Origin: JBBRFH01 sp038224615
Lineage (GTDB): Bacteria; Planctomycetota; Phycisphaerae; Tepidisphaerales; Tepidisphaeraceae
Direction of reading: 5' to 3'
NCBI GenBank assembly: GCA_038224615.1
Contig: JBBRFH010000018.1
Location: 1-21,066 of the forward strand
DNA length: 21,066 nucleotides
The notes below the pieces were generated by a model that was not told the origin of the DNA, did not search any database, and saw nothing but the letters and a program-made list of their open reading frames with translations. How positions within the stretch are numbered: position 1 is the first letter of the stretch; the number at the start of each line of letters is the position of its first letter. The translations under genes were made by a program, and so were the position numbers. Positions 13,535 through 19,942 of this stretch are shown here, piece after piece.

Positions 13535-15160
13535 ATGGCGAGATACCGCCTCGATATGGTCGAATCCCTTGCCCGGCAGATGGCGTTCGCGCCGGCCGGC
13601 GTGCGCGATCGGCAACTCGCGGCGGGGGAGGATCTGCTGATCTCGATCGAGCCTGACAAGGCTTATCCGCCTGACTACGTGACCTTCCGCATCACCGGCT
13701 ATCACCCCAAGGGGCAGACGCAGTCCGAGCTGCTCACCGGGGTGGCGCTGCAGCATGATCTCGGCCTGCTTGTCGAGCAGGTGTCCGATACGCTGGCGCA
13801 GAAAACGACCGATCGCAGTGAACCCATCCTGACCATCGACGACCTGACGGCCAAGTTCAGCGTCACCAGCAAGACGATCCAGCGCTGGCGCCGCCGCGGC
13901 CTGGCGGCACGGCGATTCGTCTTCCCGGACGGCAAGCGTCGGGTCGGCTTCCGACTGACCATCGTCGAGCAGTTCCTCAGCACGCACCGGGAGAACGTCG
14001 AGCGCGGCGCAAACTTCTCGCAGGTCGACCTCCCGGAGCGCGACGTCATCCTCACCAAGGCGCGCCGGCTGGCGACGCAGTGCCGGTGCTGCCAGAACGA
14101 GATCGCGCGGCGGATCGCCCGCAAGCTGAACCGCTCTCCGCTGACGGTTCTGTCGACGATCCGCAAGCACGATGCCGAGCATCCCGCCGGCGCGATCTTC
14201 GCCGCCGCCGCACCGCCGCTGGACGACGCACAGAAACTGCACGTGCTGCGCATCGTCCGGGCCGGCGGCTCGATGCGGGAAGCAGCGCGCGATCTCGGCC
14301 GCTCGTGCTCGGCCGTCTACCGCATTGTGCTCGACGAGCGCCTCGAGCGCTTGACGAAGCGCAAGGTCAAATTCATCGACGATCCGCTCTATCACGAGGA
14401 TGACGCCGAAGCGTTGCTCGACGCGATGCTGCGGCAGGAGCAGATTACCGCCTCGCACTCGCCCGAGGAAGCGCGCATCCCTGGTGACCTGCCCGCTTAC
14501 CTGCGCTCCTTGTACCAGTACCCGTTGCTGACGCCGGCGCGCGAGCGGGCGCTGTTCCTGAAGTTCAACCACGCAAAGTTCCGGCTCCACCATGCCCGCC
14601 GGCGGATCGACCCGGCCAAGGTCCGGGCCAGGGATCTGGACGAACTCGAAGCGTTCATCAAGCGTGCTGCCGATGTAAAGAACGACATCGTCCGCGCCAA
14701 TCTGCGGCTGGTCGTCAGCATCGCCAAGAAGCACCTGCGGGCAGGCCTGTCGCTGATGGAACTGGTGAGCGAAGGCAACGTCACGCTCATGCGTGCGGTT
14801 GAAAGCTTCGACGTACACAAGGGGCACAAGTTCAGCACTTACGCCACGCTGGCGATCATGAAGGGATTTGCCCGGACGGTCCCGCAGATGCAGTCGGTTG
14901 CAGCGCGATCGAGCCGCGCCAGCGAGCTTCTGCCGGATATCGCCGACCGTTCAGCAACGCACGTCGACCTGCTGGCGTCGCGCGAACAGGCGCAGCGGAT
15001 GCTCGATCACCTCAACGAAGATGAGCAGGCCGTTCTCCGCGCCCAGTTCGGCATGACCGACGCCGGCGGCGCGTCGACCGAACTCACCCTGTCCCGTCAC
15101 CGACTGCGCCAGATCGAGCGCAGCGCCATCGAAAAACTTCGCGCCGCGATGGGTGTCTGA
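13535..15160 (+). CDS. Sigma-70-family RNA polymerase sigma factor with three N-terminal HTH-like segments
   Basis: A 541-residue protein. The C-terminal part is a sigma factor: region 1.2-like GDLPAYLRSLYQYPLLTPARERALFL (327-352), region 2 from DIVRANLRLVVSIAKKHL through LSLMELVSEGNVTLMRAVESFDVHKGHKFSTYAT to KGFAR (394-457), and region 4 ending TLSRHRLRQIERSAIEKLR (518-536). Region 3 seems absent. Before it lie an excisionase-like HTH (about 98-148, LTIDDLTAKFSVTSKTIQRWRRRG) and two further HTH-like segments (about 181-213 and 241-272). The Trp pair that normally follows FSTYAT is Leu-Ala. It should direct RNA polymerase to a special promoter set. The GTG at 13517 is an alternative start inside the -10 region; the ATG at 13535 is preferred. 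Confidence 0.87.
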   Translation: MARYRLDMVESLARQMAFAPAGVRDRQLAAGEDLLISIEPDKAYPPDYVTFRITGYHPKGQTQSELLTGVALQHDLGLLVEQVSDTLAQKTTDRSEPILTIDDLTAKFSVTSKTIQRWRRRGLAARRFVFPDGKRRVGFRLTIVEQFLSTHRENVERGANFSQVDLPERDVILTKARRLATQCRCCQNEIARRIARKLNRSPLTVLSTIRKHDAEHPAGAIFAAAAPPLDDAQKLHVLRIVRAGGSMREAARDLGRSCSAVYRIVLDERLERLTKRKVKFIDDPLYHEDDAEALLDAMLRQEQITASHSPEEARIPGDLPAYLRSLYQYPLLTPARERALFLKFNHAKFRLHHARRRIDPAKVRARDLDELEAFIKRAADVKNDIVRANLRLVVSIAKKHLRAGLSLMELVSEGNVTLMRAVESFDVHKGHKFSTYATLAIMKGFARTVPQMQSVAARSSRASELLPDIADRSATHVDLLASREQAQRMLDHLNEDEQAVLRAQFGMTDAGGASTELTLSRHRLRQIERSAIEKLRAAMGV

Positions 15161-15544
15161 CCTTTTTTTCGTTCAAGTGGGCGAGATGCGTGCGTGGTCA
15201 GTCGCCAAGCACGACAATCATTCGGCGCAGTCGCACCGGAAGTTGCTCGTCGAGCAGAATCTTCATTTGACCCACCGCTCCCCGGGATGAGAGGCTGTTT
15301 TAGAACTGGAGAATGAGAACCGCAGATTACGCAGATGACGCAGATTTTTAATGCCGTTCATCTGCGTAATCTGTGTAATCTGCGGTTCTAAAATCTTCCC
15401 TCAGAAATTTCGGCATGCGCCATGGTAAGCACGGAGTACCGTTGCACATCTCGGGATCAACTCTGATCGGGTTTTCCATGCCGGCATCTCCCGAGACGGC
15501 GGGGTCGCACCGCCAGACGCCCCGTGAGCATTATACCGTCGAAT
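15161..15544. other. 384-base convergent intergenic region
   Basis: It lies between the stop codons of the sigma-factor gene and the RegA-like gene. It contains a T7 run at 15163-15169 without a good preceding stem, and the large palindrome at 15298-15393. No coding frame or RNA gene is supported. Confidence 0.5.
15298..15393. repeat. Long palindrome of GCAGATTACGCAGAT words
   Basis: Arms 15316-15345 and 15360-15389 (30 bases each) pair at 28 of 30 positions around a 14-base loop. Each arm contains three iterations of a CGCAGAT-type word. An outer pair, TTTTAGAAC (15298-15306) and GTTCTAAAA (15385-15393), shows that the left arm carries about 13 extra bases. It may also act as a bidirectional terminator for the converging genes. 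Confidence 0.9.
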
Positions 15545-16132
15545 TCATTCAAACGGCGGCATCTTGGCGAGCTTGCGCTGGAGGCTGCGGCGGTGGATGC
15601 CGAGCTTGCGGGCGGCCTGGCTGATGTTGTTGCTGCACTCGGCGAGCACGCGCTGGATGTGTTCCCACTCCACGCGGGCGAGGCTTGGCTGGTTGTCCGG
15701 CACCTGCGGCGGCAACTCCCCGTCTCGCTCGAAGGCGGCCAATATCTGGTCGGCATCGGCGGGCTTGGTGAGGTAGTCCATCGCGCCGCGGTGAACTGCT
15801 TCGACCGCCGTCGCGATCGAGCCGTAGCCGGTGAGGATCACGATGTCGAGGTCCGGGTCGATCGCCGTCAACTCGTCGATCAGCTCGATGCCCGTCTTGT
15901 TGGGCATCTTCAGGTCCAGCACGGCGCGCTGCGGCTTGAAACGCTTGGCGAGTTCGATCGCGTCATCCGGCGTCGGCGCGTCGATTGTCTCGTAGCCCCG
16001 CGTCTGGAACGCACGCACGAGGCGCTTGCGAAAAATCTGGTCGTCATCGCACACCAGGATGCGCGGTAAATTGCGATTGATAACCGGCTGCGGCTGGGTG
16101 GCCGCGGATGTGGGGAGTGGCGACTGAGTCAT
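15545..16132 (-). CDS. RegA/PrrA-like response regulator
   Basis: A 195-residue two-domain regulator. Residues 24-140 form a complete receiver: Asp29-Asp31, phospho-acceptor Asp73 (AVLDLKMPNKTG), Thr101 and Lys123 (YLTKPAD). The C-terminal Fis-type HTH, NNISQAARKLGIHRRSLQRKLAK (about 169-191), closely matches that of the RegA/PrrA/ActR group, which control respiration and redox metabolism in proteobacteria. There is no AAA+ domain. The RegB-like kinase is upstream on the same strand, supporting the pairing. The ATG at 16132 has AGGTGG 7 bases upstream; a TTG at 16168 would add 12 residues but lacks a ribosome site. A private promoter is likely, given the 279-base gap to the kinase gene. Confidence 0.92.
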   Translation of the reverse strand: MTQSPLPTSAATQPQPVINRNLPRILVCDDDQIFRKRLVRAFQTRGYETIDAPTPDDAIELAKRFKPQRAVLDLKMPNKTGIELIDELTAIDPDLDIVILTGYGSIATAVEAVHRGAMDYLTKPADADQILAAFERDGELPPQVPDNQPSLARVEWEHIQRVLAECSNNISQAARKLGIHRRSLQRKLAKMPPFE

Positions 16133-16204
16133 TGCGTTTCCACCTTTTTCGCGCGCGACGCGTGTCAAGGCATCGCACGGCAGTTTGCCGCGTGTCTTTT
16201 TGTC

Positions 16205-16233
16205 AGTCTAGCGATTTGTCGCAGCAATGACAG
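16205..16233 (-). promoter_or_regulatory. Candidate promoter of the RegA-like gene
   Basis: On the minus strand CTGTCA (16233-16228), 17 bases, TAGACT (16210-16205). The leader of about 65 bases would contain a small hairpin (CGGCA-gtt-TGCCG on the plus strand, 16178-16190) and the AGGTGG ribosome site. Read on the plus strand, the hairpin is followed by TCTTTTT. Confidence 0.35.
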
Positions 16234-16288
16234 GTGGGTCTGTTCCTGCCTCACGATTGATACACGGGCCGTCAAGCGCACGAAAAGC

Positions 16289-16391
16289 ATCCACGTTTGC
16301 ACGAATCGTCGCGCGTGGAATGCCGGAGTGGGCATACGCGAGGTGATCGCGGCCTCGTTGGCAGCTATGAAATTCGTGCCAATTCGTGGAT
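16289..16391. repeat. Imperfect palindrome with ATTCGTG words between kinase and regulator genes
   Basis: Left arm ATCCACGTTTGCACGAAT (16289-16306) pairs with the right arm at 16372-16391, which is 2 bases longer and contains two copies of ATTCGTG. The loop is 65 bases. It sits in the 279-base spacer between the two-component genes. Confidence 0.65.
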
Positions 16392-16411
16392 TTCCCGGGA
16401 GATGCCAGGCT

Positions 16412-17686
16412 TCACCGCAGCGGCAGCTCGAGTGTCGATGTCGTGCCCTGACCGGGCGTGCTCGCCAGCCCGAATCGGCCGCGGTAGTTCTCGGCGACAA
16501 GGCGCACTAGGAAAAGCCCTAATCCCATTCCCCGTCCCGGGTCCTTGGTCGTGAAGAACGGATCGCCGGCGCGTTTGAGCACCTCGGGCGCCATGCCGTG
16601 CCCTTGGTCGATGACGTCGAAGATCACATGCTCGCGCGTCGTGCGGATCGCCAGCTTCACCGGCTTGCCGGCAGCGTCGGCATCCATGGCGTTGCGGATC
16701 ATCACCGTCAGCGACTGCTCGATTGCGTTGCACGGCGCGCCGATCGCCACCTTGTCGTCGGCCCCGGTGATCTGCAGCCGGACTTTCTCGTCGTCGCGCA
16801 AGTGGTGCGCGAGTTGGCGCATCAACTCGGACATCGGCGTGGCGACATCGCGCGTGTCGCTGGCGACCTCGACGCGCATGCGGTCGAGGATGAAGCGGCA
16901 GCGATTGCATTCCTGGCGGATGAGCTGGGCGTCTTCGACGAGCGCCGCCGAGTCGTCCAGCTTGCCCACCGCCAGTTCCAGTTCCTTAGCCACGACTGCG
17001 ATCGTTGCCAGCGGCGTGCCCAGTTCGTGTGCCGCGCCGGCGGCGAGCGTGGTCAGCATCGCCAGCTTCTCGTGCCGGGCGTTGCGCTCCTGAAGCGCGT
17101 AAACCTCCAGTTCGCGACGGCGCAGGGAGCGGTTGACGCGGGCGCTGAAGTACGCGATCAGCGATCCGATCAGCACCAGGTTGGTCCAGCGACCGAAGTG
17201 ATGGAGCGGTTTGCTCATCTCCAGCGGTAGAGAGGGGAACGCGTACAGCAGCGCGTACATCGCTGCCCCCGACGCGACGACCACCCATGTCCAACCGCCG
17301 CCCAGCGTGGTGACGGCCATCGCGACGTGAATGAGGTAGAGCGTGCTGAACGGGTTCTCAGGCCCGCCGGCGAACAGCAGCAGCGTGGTCAGCAGACTCA
17401 TGTCCAGCAGCAGCACCGCAAGGATCAGCCACGTCGGGATCGGCCAACGCTGCGCCCAGCGCGAAAGCGAAAAATTGGTGATCGCTGTGACGATCACCAC
17501 CACCAGCAATGGCAACAGCGGCACGCGCAGGCCCAGCGCGAAGGCCGCCGCCGTCGCGGTCAGTTGCCCGATGATCGCCAGCCACCGCAAACGCAGCAGC
17601 CACGTCATGACGATGCGCGGCTCGCGCACGGGCGTGAACAAGTCCTTCGACAGATCAGCGGGCAGAGCTTCGGCTTCGGTATCCAT
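16412..17686 (-). CDS. RegB/PrrB-like redox-sensing histidine kinase
   Basis: A 424-residue membrane sensor kinase. About six hydrophobic segments lie between residues 28 and 182. After the third to fourth of these comes GGPENPF (107-113), an exact match to the GGXXNPF quinone-binding motif of RegB. The H-box AAGAAHELGTPLATIAVVAKEL (His220) is also RegB-like. NRCRFIL places Cys263 in the context of the redox-active RegB cysteine; Cys260 is next to it. The catalytic domain has RNAMDA (Asn332), DQGHGM and GRGMGLGLF. It likely senses quinone or redox state and phosphorylates the adjacent RegA-like regulator. The ATG at 17686 was chosen because residues upstream in the open frame lie opposite the divergent gene. 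No Shine-Dalgarno site is seen. Confidence 0.93.
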   Translation of the reverse strand: MDTEAEALPADLSKDLFTPVREPRIVMTWLLRLRWLAIIGQLTATAAAFALGLRVPLLPLLVVVIVTAITNFSLSRWAQRWPIPTWLILAVLLLDMSLLTTLLLFAGGPENPFSTLYLIHVAMAVTTLGGGWTWVVVASGAAMYALLYAFPSLPLEMSKPLHHFGRWTNLVLIGSLIAYFSARVNRSLRRRELEVYALQERNARHEKLAMLTTLAAGAAHELGTPLATIAVVAKELELAVGKLDDSAALVEDAQLIRQECNRCRFILDRMRVEVASDTRDVATPMSELMRQLAHHLRDDEKVRLQITGADDKVAIGAPCNAIEQSLTVMIRNAMDADAAGKPVKLAIRTTREHVIFDVIDQGHGMAPEVLKRAGDPFFTTKDPGRGMGLGLFLVRLVAENYRGRFGLASTPGQGTTSTLELPLR

Positions 17687-17768
17687 GAGAGGTGCCGTGG
17701 GACGCAGCGAAAATGAATGTACCGCTTTCGCGCCGCGTCGGCCATAATCAAGCCGGAGGACGACTTCG

Positions 17769-18725
17769 ATGCGGAACTTCCCTCGCCTGCTCGCGTTGCT
17801 GCCCCTGCTGCCCCTGCTGCTGATTGCCGCCGACGATCCGAAAGCGCCGTCGCTGGGCGCCAACGTCTCATTGAACGGCCGTGACCTGACCGCCGACGAC
17901 AGCCCGTGGCGCAAGGACGTGTCGCACGATCCGGTCGACCCCAACTCCAAGCGTTACGTTGCCGCCATCGGTGCGGGCAAATCGCTCCACCCTGATTTCG
18001 GCACGGTTTGGCAAGGCGCGCCGATGGGCATTCCGTACGTCGTCGTATCAAGCGATCAGGTTAAGGTGCCCGTGACGTTCGATTACGCCGCCGAATCCGA
18101 TCCCGGCCCGTACCCGATCCCCGAGGGCGCCCCGATCGAAGGGGGCCCGCAGTCCACCGGCGACCGCCACATCCTGATGCTTGATCGCGACAACTGGACG
18201 CTCTACGAACTCTGGAACGCGCACCCGCCCAAGGACGGCAAGCCCTGGCACGCCGGCAGCGGCGCGATCTTCAACCTAAAGCACTGGAAAGACCGCCCGG
18301 ACGGTTGGACCAGCGCCGACGCCGCCGGCCTGCCCATCCTGCCCGGACTGGTGCGGTACGACGAGGTTGTCGAGCAGAAAGCGATCACGCACGCGATCCG
18401 CTTCACCGTCGTGCGGACCCGCAATCGCTACGTCGCGCCGGCCAGCCATTTCGCGAGCCGGCGCAAGGAAGAGGATGTGCTGCCGATGGGAGCGCGGCTG
18501 CGCCTGCGCGCGGATTTCGACATCCGCCCGTACCCGCCCGAGGCCAAGGTGATTCTCACTGCCCTCAAGACCTACGGCATGATCCTCGCTGACAACGGCT
18601 CGGACTGGTTTATCTCCGGCGCGCCCGATCCGCGCTGGAACGACGAGGCACTGACCGCGCTCAAACGCGTAAAGGGAAGCGACTTCGAGGTATTGAAACT
18701 CGGCGAGCTCAAGCCCAAGCGGTGA
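17769..18725 (+). CDS. Secreted protein of unknown function
   Basis: A 318-residue protein with a typical Sec signal peptide (MRNFPRLLALLPLLPLLLIAA, cleavage probably near residue 21) and no lipobox or later membrane segment, so it is probably exported. Conserved-looking segments are FDYAAESDPGPYPIPEGAPIEGG (about 99-121), GDRHILMLDRDNWTLYELW (126-144), HAIRFTVVRTRNRYVAP (207-223) and KTYGMILADNGSDWFISGAPDPRW (272-295). I recall similar unnamed proteins in soil bacteria, but no function is known to me. A good ribosome site, GGAGGA (17755-17760), is 8 bases before the ATG. It diverges from the RegB-like gene across 82 bases. Confidence 0.8.
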   Translation: MRNFPRLLALLPLLPLLLIAADDPKAPSLGANVSLNGRDLTADDSPWRKDVSHDPVDPNSKRYVAAIGAGKSLHPDFGTVWQGAPMGIPYVVVSSDQVKVPVTFDYAAESDPGPYPIPEGAPIEGGPQSTGDRHILMLDRDNWTLYELWNAHPPKDGKPWHAGSGAIFNLKHWKDRPDGWTSADAAGLPILPGLVRYDEVVEQKAITHAIRFTVVRTRNRYVAPASHFASRRKEEDVLPMGARLRLRADFDIRPYPPEAKVILTALKTYGMILADNGSDWFISGAPDPRWNDEALTALKRVKGSDFEVLKLGELKPKR

Positions 18726-18752
18726 GTAAAAGCGGCCGCGAAGCTGCGATGG

Positions 18753-19400
18753 CTATGGCGTTCCGACCAGCACGGTCTCGTGGGACGATTGACCAGCGAA
18801 CGCGATCGACAGTGACGATGGCCGCTGACTGACTGGTGTGGTCTTGAGTGTTCCTTGAACGAACCACGCACTGGTCGGCGGGTCGATGTAGCCGACGCGC
18901 TGGAGGGCGTGCCGGACAGTCTTGGGAACGTCGATCCGCTCGACTCGGACGTCCGTCAGTGGGGTCTGCTCGGAACCCCTGAACGCCGTAACCTGCGGGT
19001 TGGTAGGGGTGACGTCGGTGCGATTGGTCCAGATCAGCAGGCAAACCGTCGACGTGATCGCCTGTGGGGTCGGGGCGATTGACAGCAGTTGCGTGCGAAA
19101 GGCGTCCCCGATGACCGGCGCCGATCCGCCTTCAGAGCGGGCAAGCGTCGCGGACGTGCCGGCGTGCTGCTGGAGCAGTTGCGTCACCCATTGCCGCGCC
19201 TCGGCCGGCTCGACGCGCGGAAGCCGTGGCGGAACCGGCGGGGGCTGGTTGTAAGCGACCGCGACCGGCGCCTCGTCGGGCATGTAGTTCGGATCGGTCG
19301 ACCCGCTCAGCTTCTTGTTCATCAGGATGATGAACCCCGGCGTGACCAGGATCGCCAGGACTCCGAAGAATACCAGGTTGAGCTTTAGTTCCTTGCGCAT
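18753..19400 (-). CDS. Membrane-anchored protein of unknown function
   Basis: A 215-residue protein that I do not recognise. It begins MRKELKLNLVFFGVLAILVTPGFIILMNKK, one transmembrane segment after a short basic start. A Pro-rich linker (about 50-65) and a soluble domain, probably extracytoplasmic, follow. That domain has an RQWVTQLLQQH helix and a beta-rich remainder. The ATG at 19400 places the hydrophobic segment at the N-terminus; the frame opens eight codons earlier. It begins 10 bases after the stop of the Rrf2-like gene on the same strand, so the two are probably co-transcribed. The role is unknown; a cell-envelope function is suggested only by topology and the nearby murA. Confidence 0.65.
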   Translation of the reverse strand: MRKELKLNLVFFGVLAILVTPGFIILMNKKLSGSTDPNYMPDEAPVAVAYNQPPPVPPRLPRVEPAEARQWVTQLLQQHAGTSATLARSEGGSAPVIGDAFRTQLLSIAPTPQAITSTVCLLIWTNRTDVTPTNPQVTAFRGSEQTPLTDVRVERIDVPKTVRHALQRVGYIDPPTSAWFVQGTLKTTPVSQRPSSLSIAFAGQSSHETVLVGTP

Positions 19401-19410
19401 GGGCAGATCA

Positions 19411-19845
19411 TTATATGCCCGCATTGTCGGCCGCGAGGCGCGAGCGGGGACAATCGGCCTCTTCGCCTGTTTTGCCGGTCTCGGTCGGACAACTCCCGGC
19501 GCACGCCGCGAAGGTGATCGAGCGGAAGTAGGCCTCGACGGTCGGCCGCATCGCGCGGGCGATACCGGCTAGGTTGTTGCGCAGTGCAGGCTCGAAAACG
19601 ACGGCGACGTCGAACATCGTCATTACGGTCGGCTCACGCGTCAGCCGGTAGCCGCCGGCGTCGAAGCCTTCGATGACCAGGTCCGCCTGCTCCAGTTGCC
19701 CGAGGATCTCCCGCGCCGCGCCCGGTTCGATGCTCGCGGCGGCAGCGAGGTCGCTGGCGCTCGCCTCGGTATCCTTCGCGCACGCCTCTGCCAATTTGCT
19801 CAGCATGGCGACGGCTTGATTGGTCTGAGCGCTCAGCGGGATCAT
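19411..19845 (-). CDS. Rrf2-family-like transcriptional regulator
   Basis: A 144-residue protein with a winged-helix outline of the Rrf2 family: SAQTNQAVAMLSKLAEA at the start, a recognition region SDLAAAASIEPGAAREILGQLEQADLV (31-57), the wing GGYRLTREPTVMTMFDVAVVFE (64-85), and a C-terminal dimerisation helix. Three C-terminal cysteines (Cys115, Cys119, Cys132) could ligate an iron-sulfur cluster as in IscR, NsrR or RsrR, though their spacing (CX3CX12C) and position are not those of IscR. The target is unknown. It lies between murA and the membrane protein, all on the minus strand. TACGAT (minus strand, 19861-19856) lies 10 bases before the ATG but lacks a good -35. Confidence 0.72.
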   Translation of the reverse strand: MIPLSAQTNQAVAMLSKLAEACAKDTEASASDLAAAASIEPGAAREILGQLEQADLVIEGFDAGGYRLTREPTVMTMFDVAVVFEPALRNNLAGIARAMRPTVEAYFRSITFAACAGSCPTETGKTGEEADCPRSRLAADNAGI

Positions 19846-19942
19846 GCGTCGGGAGATCGTAGCACGATGCCGACTCCCGAGCGACAGCAGGGCGTCGCTT
19901 GCGTCTTTGCGGAACGTTGAAGGCGATTCGACAAAGAACGCG

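Noticed and set aside
13514..14827. A 437-codon minus-strand open frame opposite the sigma-factor gene
   Set aside because: It has shadow-frame composition and the plus strand encodes clear sigma regions 1.2 and 2.
15161..15175. T7 run directly after the sigma-factor stop as a terminator
   Set aside because: Only a 3-bp stem can form before it; the palindrome at 15298-15393 is a better candidate.
19410..19415. Perfect TATAAT on the minus strand 9 bases before the membrane-protein ATG
   Set aside because: No -35 exists at 16-18 bases, and the hexamer includes the stop codon of the Rrf2-like gene 10 bases away, so operon transcription is the simpler reading. It is not counted in the leaderless set.
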